This document shows, piece by piece, positions 1 to 10,196 of a stretch of 64,000 nt of DNA (its first letter is position 1; every line of letters begins with the position of its first letter). A model generated the notes under the pieces. It saw only the letters and a program-made list of their open reading frames with translations. It was not told the origin of the DNA and searched no databases. The position numbers were made by a program, and so were the translations under genes. This stretch comes from Schizochytrium sp. TIO01 (Eukaryota > Sar > Bigyra > Thraustochytrida > Thraustochytriidae): positions 6,964,668-7,028,667 of the forward strand of contig SMSO01000032.1 of the NCBI GenBank assembly GCA_004764695.1. The letters are read 5' to 3'.

Positions 1-2312
1 CAGGAGGTCCAGGACACTAGAGCAAGATCCTGAGGGGTCACACACGGCGATGGGCAACACTTTATGACCACTGCCTTGATTGTTGAATCGAAGTATACCA
101 CTGGCGTTCCCCAGAGCGTCTAATATACGGCAGCTGACAAGAGAGCCTCATAATCCTCATCGAAATGCTATATTCTAGCAAGTAAGTAATCAACCTCCAC
201 CTTGAAATTTGCTTTTGCGACGCAAAGCCAAGCAGATAGATTATTGTCCTATCTTTCAGTGGTCGCGTCAGCGAGTGGAAACGGAAGGAGCGACGGTGGA
301 CGAGAGAGCTCAAGGGGATCTCCAGAAGATCTTTACGACGGCTACGATACAATAGATGAAACAAGCTAGCCTACTGTCTCTCATGGGTAATTTGGTCAAC
401 ATTTGGGCGCATTCTGCTAATACTAAAATCTGACACCTTATGGACGAGTCTACAGTCTATGCTATGAAAAGCTTGGGTTCGATGGGATTCGACTCTCCAC
501 ACTATTTTCGATGAACATTGGAGCAAATTTGGGTATACGAAGTTCTAATCGTTCTGACTGAGCCCGCTGATGACCTACATGGCGGACTTGTAGTGACAGC
601 TTCAGATCTTACAGAATTCACCAGTTTTATGGACGACTAACTAAGGAATAGTATTTTAGTTTGAGATTTCCTTTATCCACTAGCTATAAGTTCTTTGAGA
701 ATCTACTCAAAAGGTTCCCAATGAGGACCCGAAACTGCAGACCAGTTTCGCTTACAGCTTTTATACGTGCTTAACAAAATTAATTTAATTCAGAATGTCA
801 TATGGAGAGCAGATTCCACAAAGAAGTCAGGGTTTAATAAGAGCTTTAATCAAGGGTTTCGATGCTTTACTTATTATTTTCGTTAAATACAAACTACCTT
901 GAGAGGCAAAAGCCTTCAGACTTCAGACTTTTTGGTTTTCCTGCCCTGATTCCAGATCAAAACTTAAGAATTCTCTTGCAAAAATTAGTATTTCATTAAA
1001 GGCCACTTCAACGAAGTGAAAGAAAGAAACGAAGAAAGAGAGAAGAATGTCAACATCACGTACAGGACATTGAGAAGGCGCAGTAGGTCTATATGGAATA
1101 TAAAAACCTCTCGCTGGCCATGCGCGCTGCAATCTTCCGATGAACCCGCGGCAATGAACGTTCCCCCTCGTCTGCTCGACATCTGGCGCTACACGAATCG
1201 CTGTATTGGAGCGTCCGGCTTCATCTACCATAAGCACGTGCGTTCTGTCTGGCCTATACTGATAAGCAAGATAGGAAAACCAATTCCAAGAGAAATGATC
1301 TGTAGTGAAATTAGAGCAAATATCCAAACAACATTAGCAGAGCTCGATACCCATATTGTCGCCTAAGCGCGCATCCTAAATCGTCTTTTTCTGTTTCTTC
1401 GGATGGGCAACACTTCGAAGATTTGACGTTTAAGGATCACGCCCCTGGACTTTCCTTAGCGTGTTCACGGAAAGCTTGCTTTTGCTCGCGGATTGGCTCA
1501 TACCCGTGCAATCCGCTCAGCTCCCTGTCCACTTCTTTTTTTAATTTCCGCACTGTCCACTTCTTTTTTTAATTTCCGCAAACCCTCTCCGCCCTTATGC
1601 CTTTTTGCAGGGCACAGCTCATCATACCTGGTGCACAAGAGATGCCAGGTGAACAAGTTACTCTCTTCTATATGTCCAACGCCTCCTAAAGACGCCGACT
1701 TTCTGGCTTATCCAACATCCCCATTTGCGTTTCATCAAGTTTGTTGGGGGCTTTTTTTATAAATGTGCCCAATGCACGTTGCTTCTAAGCCTTCAATAAT
1801 GATTTTCGACAACCATTTTTGTATTCTGAAGGACTTCAAGCTTGTTTGTGATCTCCTTTCTGTGGACCATTGATCGTTATTGACCATTTTGAAGCGTTCC
1901 AATATTAAATGGGCAATCCACTAATAATCAACCATGGTGGATCTCGGTAGGACCGCCTACGTAGGCAGCGCATCCTGAGTACGTTGCCTTGACTGCTAGA
2001 GAGCTCCTTCAAGCTTCTCCTCAGAGAGATGCTTGAGCGCTTGCTGATAGATTCTTGATCGTATTTGGGTCCTTGTCGTGATCGATAAGTTTCTGGTGAT
2101 TGCTTTGTATTTGTTGAGTATATGTTGTTGTTCTCGTTTGCTTCTGTTGTTGTCCTAAGCAAGCGTTAATAAGAAGAACGATGAGTGAATCAATGGAGTG
2201 ATGCTGTCACGCTTCTACGTTGCTGCGTGCCCGCGAACAAGGGTCTCCCGCGAATAAGAAAAGCAAACCACGACATGAGTTTCACTGAGGCGACAGCAAA
2301 CCCCAATTCATC
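1..2312. other. Intergenic region, no gene recognised
   Basis: No convincing coding region is visible. The longest open frames on either strand (about 100-134 codons, near 62-364 and 923-1366) begin with TTG or GTG rather than ATG, overlap one another antisense, and match no family I know. The stretch contains a perfect 28-bp tandem duplication at 1525-1580. The last few hundred bases before 2313 presumably contain the promoter and 5' UTR of the crotonase-like gene, but I see no clear TATA element there. Confidence 0.5.
1525..1580. repeat. Perfect 28-bp tandem duplication
   Basis: A 28-bp unit beginning ctgtccacttc, with a run of T in its centre and ending ttccgca, occurs twice back to back (1525-1552 and 1553-1580) with no mismatch. 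Perfect identity suggests recent slippage or unequal exchange. No coding meaning is apparent. Confidence 0.9.
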
Positions 2313-3587
2313 ATGGGTGCCTGTTTAGCTAAGGATAAGACCTCCACGCGTCGCAGCGAGGGCAAGTCCCCCGGTGGCAGTCCCATGAGCCTAGAACAAG
2401 CTCAGGGTGTCACAAACGATGCTATTAAAAACAAGCCACAACCTTCATCAACTCCATCTCCGTCTTCGCTGCCAGCTCCTGCTGCAGCGACGACAGCAGC
2501 AGCAAGAAACACTGGTGATTTAAATGCCGCAAAGCAGGCAGATCTTGCAGGCCCCCAGGCAGGTGCGGAAACATCGCACGCAAAAGTAGAATCAACTTCG
2601 AAATCGGAGCGGAATGAGGCCCCGAATGGGGCGGTCGGAGCACAAGACTTGAAACCCAAAGACAGCGCAAACCAAATTCACGAGGACAGCCAGAGCGAGA
2701 CAACTACCCGTGAGGAACATCGTGAGGACCCGGAAGTGAGCTTGGAGCCACGAAGGCCCCTCGATCTAGTTCTGTCTGCGAGAATGACCACAGTTCGCGA
2801 GATGATTCGCGTAGAATTGGTCGGTGACGGGCGCATCGCGGTCGCCACGATACTTGGCGGCGACGCTGCGGAGACCTTTGCATGGGGCACACGTGTGTGT
2901 GAACACAGAGTAAACCCATTCCTTGTGGAAGCTATTAACGCAGCGCTCGACGCCGCACTCCGTGAACAGGACGTCCGCGGCGTAGTGGTGACCGCGGAAG
3001 GCAAGTTCTTCAGCAATGGTATGGACCTCAAATGGATCGACGCCAACCCAAGCGAAGCCGACGAGCTGCAGAAGAACACCGAAAAGCTCCTTGCTCGGAT
3101 TCTTACCTTCCCTCTTCCCACAATCGCTGCTATTAATGGCCACTTCTGTGCGGCAGGAGCCATGCTCGGACTTGCCTTTGACTACCGCATCATGAACGCC
3201 GAGAAAGGCCTCTTCTTTGTGCCTGGCATCGACCTGGGCCTCGTCTATAGTCCAGGAATGACGGAGATCATGAAGGCAAAGATGCCTGTGCACATGCATA
3301 ACGAGATGATCGTCTACGCGAAGCGCTACTCGGCTAAGGACCTTGTACAGGAGCGCATCGTCGCTCAAGCGGTTGAGCCTGCCAAAATCTTGAACTCTGC
3401 TGTGGAGTTTGCACAAAATCTTGTTGGAAAAGAACGTTTCCTAGGCAACCGATACCGCGATGCTATGATGAAGATCAAACAGCGGACTTACCTCACAGCA
3501 TACAAAGCTCTTACTGATGAGGACAGTTTTGAAGCGCTTGGGTTCGATGAAGGTGCCTGGGATGAGCATGGCAAAGCCAAACTTTAG
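2313..3587 (+). CDS. Crotonase-fold protein (enoyl-CoA isomerase-like) with N-myristoylation motif and PTS1-like C-terminus
   Basis: A 424-aa ORF. The N-terminus reads MGACLAKDK: Gly2 followed by Cys4 is the usual signal for N-myristoylation plus palmitoylation. Residues 10 to about 150 are low-complexity (Ala, Pro, Ser, Glu). From about residue 155 to 400 there is an enoyl-CoA hydratase/isomerase domain, with the oxyanion-hole segments GKFFSNGMDLKW and INGHFCAAGAML and the following FDYRIM. It most resembles plant-type delta3,delta2-enoyl-CoA isomerases, which move double bonds of unsaturated acyl-CoAs for beta-oxidation. The last three residues are AKL, a PTS1-type peroxisomal signal, so two conflicting targeting signals are present. 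The glutamate that usually precedes the xDxGL motif is glycine here (PGIDLGL), and the hydratase-type Glu after the second glycine segment is Met, so activity is uncertain. The start at 2313 is the ATG that gives the MGxC motif. The gene appears richer in G/C at third positions than its AT-rich neighbours. Confidence 0.85.
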   Translation: MGACLAKDKTSTRRSEGKSPGGSPMSLEQAQGVTNDAIKNKPQPSSTPSPSSLPAPAAATTAAARNTGDLNAAKQADLAGPQAGAETSHAKVESTSKSERNEAPNGAVGAQDLKPKDSANQIHEDSQSETTTREEHREDPEVSLEPRRPLDLVLSARMTTVREMIRVELVGDGRIAVATILGGDAAETFAWGTRVCEHRVNPFLVEAINAALDAALREQDVRGVVVTAEGKFFSNGMDLKWIDANPSEADELQKNTEKLLARILTFPLPTIAAINGHFCAAGAMLGLAFDYRIMNAEKGLFFVPGIDLGLVYSPGMTEIMKAKMPVHMHNEMIVYAKRYSAKDLVQERIVAQAVEPAKILNSAVEFAQNLVGKERFLGNRYRDAMMKIKQRTYLTAYKALTDEDSFEALGFDEGAWDEHGKAKL

Positions 3588-4228
3588 ACCTCATGTTGCT
3601 GTACATGAATCGTGTTTACCTTACGCGTTTGTCCCTTTACAGTCCATCGCTTGTTGATTATCAAGCAACAGCATCTTCACCCTCCGTATATGTCACTAGT
3701 AAGCTTAATTGAATGTCGTTTATTTTTCGTAGCTTTGTTATGACTGCCTTCTTTATTAATAAGTCTCTTCTGTTGCATATGGTTAACACATCTCGCTTTC
3801 GTGAAATCGGCAAGCCCGCTTCATCGCACTCTTCACACAGACAGTGCAATCAACATGTCACACACACTGTGTCGTATGATGGCGGCGAATGCATTTTACC
3901 TGTAACCCTTTAGTTTGAGGTATAGGCAACTTAGTTGAGACAATTCATTTTGCAAAAAGCCAAATTCAAAATACCCATGCTGTAAAATCAACTTGTTCGA
4001 TGCAAATACGTAGTGCCAATCTTAAGAAAGGCCGCTACAAGGTACGCTGCACGCTACCACCCTATACATAAATTCGCGGAGTCGCGCATGGATTTGGGCC
4101 AGAATTTCGGCATAAGAAGCATTCCTCGTTAAGGATTTCAAATTCTAAATCTTTTCAAAATTTAAATCAGGCAAACCTCCAAACGTGGCTGAAGAACAAC
4201 TACAACAAGTTGGACAACATCGGCTGTC
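3588..4228. other. Intergenic region between crotonase-like and Ubl genes
   Basis: Moderately AT-rich spacer between two genes in the same orientation. A 66-codon ATG-initiated frame at 3713-3913 has no recognisable features and lies just after the upstream stop, so it is probably 3' UTR or chance. The last part of the spacer presumably carries the promoter of the Ubl gene at 4229. No clear signal is seen. Confidence 0.5.
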
Positions 4229-5842
4229 ATGACACATCAATTCACCAGGGGAAACAAAAGGCAGAGAATTGAAACAGAAAAGCACAACCTGTTCGTAAGA
4301 TCACCCACGGGCAGAGCTTTTGTTTTAGAGAATATTGATGTCTACAGGGTTAATGTTGCAAAATTGAAACATACTCTTGGCAATATTTTAGGTTATAGCT
4401 GCCACGCTATACAAATGTTATGCCTCGCATATCGAGGGAAATGCCTTGACGACCCTGAAGTTTCCCTCGCCAACATCCTTGCTCAACATTGCGGGAAGAA
4501 CATCAACAATGGGGATGTTTGCGACTCAAGCTTTATCATGTATTTTGACGGTAGTGAACAACTCAATGAGCCTAGAGACACCCATCGTAAAACAGAGACT
4601 CGTAATGGCTTGCAGCAGGATTGGCACGGTACTAGCAGTAGCGAATTAAACAGGACATGTAGTACAATCAAAGTTTCACATTTGCTTGAAGAAGATAGTC
4701 ATGCAGACAAAACTAAGCGAGAACAAACGCAACGTGGTCGTTGCGTGCTCCACATGCATAGGTCTCCAGGGTCAGCAAGTCATCCAGACACCCTTATAGT
4801 TCGCTCCCAGTCCGATGAAGATGATCCAGAGTTCTGGAGAAGACTAGTCACGTTAGTAGATGCAGACGTGGTACATTTTAGCCCCTACCAAAATATGCTC
4901 GAAATCCCTCGTGCCTCTCAGACCTGCGCGGACCAGGTTGCAGGCTTTGCTCGCTACGAAGGCTTCCATGTATTGCGTTTCGATAGTTCTCCGACACCAA
5001 TGAGTCCACACCAGCAGAGCCTGCGCCAGCAAGATAGGTTCCTTCAAGCTTCATTCGCCGCAACTTCTTCACACCAGGACCTCAACTTCGACATGCTCAA
5101 CCATCGTGATGTGCAGCAGCAGAACGGCTTTGATTTACTTCAACAGGAAGATGGAAGCAATGGGCAATCTTGCTTATCGCCAGATATGTTTTTCTGGAGG
5201 ATTCCTCTTGACCAGAAGCCAGACTACAGGATTAATTCTTCAAAATCTCTGACTGCTTACTTGTCGCATGAGCATAGTCCCGGGAACAGTATTTCCTCAA
5301 GGACGGTGGAACATCCTGTGAGGGAACCACTCCAAGATACTCCAAACGTCAGGCCCCGCCGACGTTGCCGACGTCTCTCAGCATCTTCGATGGCAAGAGC
5401 CTCCAGCGCACGCTGTCATAAGTTTAATGAAGCTGGAGATTGTCAACATCAACAAGTCCAAAATGTTGCATTCAAATTCTCCAGCATTCATGCTCAGTTA
5501 ATCAACAGCAAGCAAGACAACTCAGAGACTCTCCAGAACCATCAAGTCGGTGAAGCCAAGGCAAACACTTGTTTTCAAGATCTACAGCATGCAGACACTG
5601 TTGATGAGAACGCCAAAAGCACGGGTCGCCAACAGCGGTCGACAAGCTCCCTGGACCCATTGCTAGTAGCAGCCAACCCAAAAGAACCCGCAGCAATAGC
5701 TATAGCTCCTGCTGAGCAGATAATTTTCTGCCTTGCCATAGCGGTCGTACTGGCTCTCCTTTTTGTTGTTGCTCTCTTTCGAACCTCAGCCGCCACATTC
5801 GCGATGAAGAGCTCCAACGCCGCCTTTGACTCTCAGACTTAG
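4229..5842 (+). CDS. Tail-anchored protein with N-terminal ubiquitin-like domain
   Basis: A 537-aa ORF starting at the ATG at 4229. Residues about 21-108 resemble a ubiquitin-like fold: an initial strand (LFVRSPTGRAFVL), a helix (VAKLKHTLGNILGY), then a strand and turn (CLAYRGKCLDDPEVSLANI). Residues about 110-490 are mostly low-complexity and polar, with many Gln, Ser and His and a basic patch (RPRRRCRRLSASS). A single hydrophobic segment lies at about 498-517 (IIFCLAIAVVLALLFVVALF), followed by some 20 residues, which is the layout of a tail-anchored membrane protein. Ubl-plus-membrane proteins such as HERP and TMUB act in ER-associated degradation; a similar ER role is inference from architecture only. 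No C-terminal Gly-Gly follows the Ubl, so it is not a processed modifier. It is not a clear orthologue of any named family. Confidence 0.7.
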   Translation: MTHQFTRGNKRQRIETEKHNLFVRSPTGRAFVLENIDVYRVNVAKLKHTLGNILGYSCHAIQMLCLAYRGKCLDDPEVSLANILAQHCGKNINNGDVCDSSFIMYFDGSEQLNEPRDTHRKTETRNGLQQDWHGTSSSELNRTCSTIKVSHLLEEDSHADKTKREQTQRGRCVLHMHRSPGSASHPDTLIVRSQSDEDDPEFWRRLVTLVDADVVHFSPYQNMLEIPRASQTCADQVAGFARYEGFHVLRFDSSPTPMSPHQQSLRQQDRFLQASFAATSSHQDLNFDMLNHRDVQQQNGFDLLQQEDGSNGQSCLSPDMFFWRIPLDQKPDYRINSSKSLTAYLSHEHSPGNSISSRTVEHPVREPLQDTPNVRPRRRCRRLSASSMARASSARCHKFNEAGDCQHQQVQNVAFKFSSIHAQLINSKQDNSETLQNHQVGEAKANTCFQDLQHADTVDENAKSTGRQQRSTSSLDPLLVAANPKEPAAIAIAPAEQIIFCLAIAVVLALLFVVALFRTSAATFAMKSSNAAFDSQT

Positions 5843-6310
5843 ACTTAACTCCTCCTGTTCCCACAGTATTAGCACATAAGCGAAGAGAGAAATTTATTCT
5901 ATAAGAGCTCCTTTCTCACTAGTCAGAGGCACTGAGTTAAAATCTTTTGAATAGACGAACCAGTAAGTGTTAGGTTAGGCGATTCGCTAGGTACTAAGGT
6001 AGGATTCAGAGTTAGTGTTTACAATAGGGTTATGTGCAGGGTGTTCAATAGGATATAGTGCGGAGCTTGTGTTGAAGTGCTTAAACTCCATCATCCTCAT
6101 CTTCTACTACCTTGAAGTAGCTCGCTTGAAGAGTCAGAGAATCTGGACTTAGCAGCGGTGCCAGTTAGTGAAAGGCTTGGCATTACCGTGGCGTACCTAG
6201 TTCGCCGGGTGCATCGTTGATTCCAGAATTCATTTAATCTTCATTCCTTGAATTTCAACCATTCTGGCACAGAAGCAGATAGAAAAAAAAAAGAGTGCTA
6301 CACGACCTAG
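5843..6310. other. Intergenic region or possible intron before an ATG-less ORF
   Basis: AT-rich sequence with no ORF of note. It ends in ...gacctag at 6310, immediately before the open frame at 6311. That position could be an AG splice acceptor, but I found no convincing donor or upstream exon carrying an ATG. A run of A lies at about 6283-6292. Confidence 0.4.
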
Positions 6311-7030
6311 GAAAGAATTGACACTCTTTACATCCGATTGTGCGCTTTCGTTATCTCGAAAGCGGCAGATCAGAACTTTGTTTACTCTGATTTTGACAAG
6401 CTTCGAAGGGAGTTCACGCCTTTCAATAGTAATTACTCGAGATTGCTTACAGAGTGTAATCGATTGGTCATAATCAACGACATACTTGCCTATGGAGTTC
6501 TCGAAATTCGTAGGTATAGAGACCTTTCAAAGGGTGATCCTTCATCTTATACTATCCAGGTGGATCGTAGAAACTCAAAACGTCTTTTCGACCATAACAA
6601 TACCCCTATGGTATGCAGCATTTCATCCGACATTACAATTTTTGAAGGTATATCAGTATTTAGTGTTGTTCGCACCGATATTCGAGGCCAAATCGATGAT
6701 GATGATCTTGACTTTTCGAAGTTGTCCTTCCTCGTGTGTCTTTCATTTCATCTACCCAAGAATCGTAGCATCCAAGAGCTCATAGAAGATCTTAACTATT
6801 CTTTGGACAAGAACATGTTCAAGAAGCTTATCGATCTAAGGACGTGGTTTATCTTTGATGTGGCATACTTCCACAAGTGCCACAAGAATGAACTTCTCGC
6901 GGAGTTCAATGAAAAATTGACGGAAAACTTCGCAAGTCAACCTAATTTCATTGGTTACTACCTAACACCCATCGGTCAGACTATGCAGTTCCAGAGCACG
7001 TACAAGCACCAACCCCGCTCATCGCACTAA
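6311..7030 (+). CDS. Hypothetical protein, 5' end unresolved
   Basis: The frame is open from the codon after a TAG at 6308-6310 to the stop at 7030, about 239 codons. It looks like a genuine globular protein: mixed hydrophobic and charged residues, and segments such as KLIDLRTWFIFDVAYF and NFIGYYLTPIGQTM. However, the first in-frame ATG is at 6608, which would leave only 140 residues and discard sensible-looking sequence upstream. Possible explanations are a short upstream exon (AG acceptor at 6309-6310), a non-ATG start, or a pseudogene that has lost its start. I do not recognise a family. It follows the Ubl gene on the same strand after about 470 bp. Confidence 0.45.
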   Translation, partial: ERIDTLYIRLCAFVISKAADQNFVYSDFDKLRREFTPFNSNYSRLLTECNRLVIINDILAYGVLEIRRYRDLSKGDPSSYTIQVDRRNSKRLFDHNNTPMVCSISSDITIFEGISVFSVVRTDIRGQIDDDDLDFSKLSFLVCLSFHLPKNRSIQELIEDLNYSLDKNMFKKLIDLRTWFIFDVAYFHKCHKNELLAEFNEKLTENFASQPNFIGYYLTPIGQTMQFQSTYKHQPRSSH

Positions 7031-8717
7031 GTTTGTGTAGTCAAATCACTCTATCCCACAATCTCTCGTCGCCTTTCTTTCCCTTTCTTTTCCTTTTTCT
7101 CAAAAAAAATAAAAATGTTTTTGTTGCTTCTATCTCTGTTCTCTGTTATAGACACATAACACTATGTATGATCTCTTCCACATCGTGCCTCATATTGCAG
7201 CAACAAATCATTACTATAAAGCTTTCAAATAATTACTGATTACAATGGATACGAATGAGACGTAGTTATGATTACTTAGAGGTAAATGGGTAAAAAAGAA
7301 TGTCTTTTCATCTTTAAGTATCAGAGTTTTACAATTTTGCAGCATTTAGGTGTCACCTTGGCAGTAGGTACGTAGGTAGGGCGTTCTTGCGTGGTGCGCC
7401 GCCGGTTATGGCTGCAGGATGAGGTGTGGCGGTCTCCTCCCGGAGGTGAACTTGTAAGACGCTTCGTCAGCTGATAAGATCAGACGCCTTGTTCTGCCAA
7501 TGCTTAACTTAGTAAGTAAGTAGGTACTGTTCACAGAAGCTTGGGCCCGCAGGCGAAAGCCAGAATTCAATAATGTAGGCCCCACGTTGACTCTTTTGCA
7601 AACGAAGGACCAGCCTGGATTTCCCACCCCAAGGCACGCGCCGCAAGATCCCGCCTTCGCCTCTCGCCGCACAATAAATCAGCTACGATGCAGGACGCAG
7701 TGCCGCTCTTCCCTAATAATCCAGGCCTCCTTCCTACAGCTTTCGCGCATGCCAAGTGATAACGCAAGCAATCTACACAGGTCTTCTCGGCATTCATTCT
7801 GACGCAGGCGCCATCCCAGCGTTATCCAAGCGCGAGTTTTCATCGTCTCGCACATAACTAATGTGAAACCTAAGATTATCCTCGCTGGACCATGCAGTCA
7901 AAGCTTGGGAGGCCGCTTCGCTCCCGTGCGTCTTCGCTGCGAGAGCATTCCTGAAAGAAGAACAGCAGGCCGAGATCCTCCAGAGCGCGAGGCAAGAACC
8001 CGCCACAGCAATCCCAAAGTTGCTGTTATGCTGCTGTTATGCTCGCGGCAGCCTTCTATACCCAATAAACTCAGGCTTCAGATTTCATGTCTCCTCCGTA
8101 TTGCACGCGCCGTGCCAATCAAACAAACACATCAACAAAGGGCCCCGAGAGGCCCAACATCGCCAAAACTTGAAGTTAGTTCTCCATCACAGGCGCCATC
8201 GAATCGCTGGCCTTCCTCGCCTCGAGGCAAGGAAGTAGGTGGGAAGACGTGCGGCCGCTGGCTTCTTTCGAGCAGAGTGCGTGCGCATGGCGGGTCCTCC
8301 CAAAACCATTCTGCATTGATTTCTTTCTTCACGACCATATCACGACCATATCATATGCTCATCTTCGAAGCGCTTCCCCTCTTCCCACAACAGGGCGGCG
8401 CCATCTTAAGGGAATCGGGCATCGCCCTCGTTCGGCGCACACCTTTGCAAGCATCCCGGCCTCGTGGTAGTACGTACCTAGCTTCTGATGACCTTGCTTG
8501 AAGAAGGGTTCGCAGATACATACATGCGCGGATAATGAAGTCTCGAACCCTCGACGTTGTTCTCTGCCCCGGCCTTTGCCGTGCACGCAGTGCGTCTTGG
8601 AGCTTGCGGCCTCTTCGCCGGTGGTTCTCGCCCTCTTTGACCCGTGCTTTACATGCAAACATACATACATATATACAGACAGACAGGACCCCCACAACTC
8701 CTCAAACCGTGAGTGTT

Positions 8718-8744
8718 CTGTTCAATCGAGTGAACATTGAACAG
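8718..8744. repeat. Short perfect inverted repeat
   Basis: ctgttcaat at 8718-8726 and its exact reverse complement attgaacag at 8736-8744 are separated by 9 bases and could form a small hairpin. It lies in non-coding DNA and its function is unknown. Confidence 0.6.
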
Positions 8745-10106
8745 TATTCGATTGAATATTGGACTCTATTTGAGCTACCTGGTAACTTGAAGAGTCCGGC
8801 GTCAAGTTCGCGCTTTTCACAGTTCGCGACGATCACGCGGCCCAAAGACCGCTGGAAACCACTTGATCTCTCGTTCTTCGGTCGCTCATGATGTCGCCAG
8901 CCCGGCCGACGCCCTCGCGTCCAGCTTGAAGTTCAACTTAAAGCCCAACTTGAAGCTCAATTGAAGTCCAACTTGAAGACTTCGGATACTAAGTGGAGAT
9001 GAGCGATCAAGTGTAGGCAGAAAGTGGCACGTCTTATCTTGAAAATGTGTAAATAAAATGATGATCTCGTTTTCTACTACCCCCGCTCTCCGAACGACAA
9101 AGGCGTGGTTGGAGATGAGTAAAGCAAGCCCCTCCACAGGCGGCCACCGCGGGGCCAGAGCAGGCGGAGGATTGGGCAAAGCGAGGCGCTTCTTCGAGCT
9201 GCGAAGAGCTTGAAGCTCGCTTTCCACGCTGCTGCGAGATCTCACTCATGACCCCGTGTCCCTTGTTCCTCACGTTCATGAGCTGTTTCTACTTCCTACC
9301 CTCGAGGGTAGCAGTCAATAGCTTCCAACTAAGGGCAAAAGCCAGGACTCGCCCAGGATACAGCGAGGCTCAGCGCACTGAGGACAGGGGCCTTCCTTCC
9401 CACTGGGCTTTCCTTCCTCTCTTCTCCCTTCTTCTCGCAGCACTTCCTTCCTCATAGATGTGATAAGTTTTCTCATCACAATTTTCAATTCGTTTGTTTG
9501 TTTGTTTTTGAAGTTTTGGTTTTACTCGATTAATTTGAATTTGAAGTAGAAGCTGAAAAGAAGATGGGAAAGAGAGACCATCTGATAATGCAGGCGTGCT
9601 ATTGAGATCATCCGTAGCACAACGAACCTCCTTCTTCAGGTTATCCGTTGCTCTCCTCGCTCTGCATTGATTCTGACTTGGAGAATCAGTCGAATCTCGA
9701 CGAAGAAACGAAAAGCCTGAGCCGAGAAGCAGCTAGCAGCTATTCATTTACATCGATCTCTTCGACGGCTAGCTAGTTCGCCTTTGGGCGATGGCGAGTC
9801 GACGGTTCGACGGACCCGAGAGCGGCGATGGTTGCGCCAACCAACAGCAGGCACAGCCAGCGATAGCGAAGAAGAGAACGCCGTCGCCAAGAACCACGAC
9901 GACAAGCACAGCGACCTGGCCTCGACGAAGATGAAGCCCGGCATCTTCGACCCCTGTTTCAAAATTGACAAGAGCGAATTTGGCAGCAGCTCTGCGCGAA
10001 CAGGCTCAAACAAGTTGCCAACGGGGTTGGCGCTCTCGAACTTCGAGCTGCGCCACGATCTCGTGTGCCGCAGCCAAGGCTGAACTCGTGCAGGACCATC
10101 TCGATT

Positions 10107-10155
10107 CTGCTGCTGCTGCTGCTGCTGCTGCTGGTGGTGCTGCTGCTGCTGCTGT

Positions 10156-10196
<41 letters not shown>
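10107..10196. repeat. Imperfect CTG/CAG trinucleotide array, about 90 bp
   Basis: About 30 triplets of CTG on the plus strand, interrupted by GTG-type (ctggtggtg) and TTG triplets. Read on the minus strand it would encode poly-Gln with His interruptions inside a long open frame, and on the plus strand poly-Leu or poly-Ala. None of those frames has an ATG or a recognisable domain, so I annotate only the repeat. Confidence 0.9.

Noticed and set aside
923-1366. Overlapping plus and minus open frames of 116-134 codons
   Set aside because: They begin at GTG or TTG, are antisense to each other, and show no family features.
49-1415. Shared 14-mer gatgggcaacactt at 49-62 and 1402-1415, as a possible dispersed element
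   Set aside because: Similarity does not extend beyond the 14 bases plus a few neighbours; too short to support a repeat.
7406-8891. Cluster of short open frames on both strands in GC-richer DNA
   Set aside because: No ATG-initiated frame of convincing length; the translations are Arg/Ser/Pro-rich and typical of chance frames.
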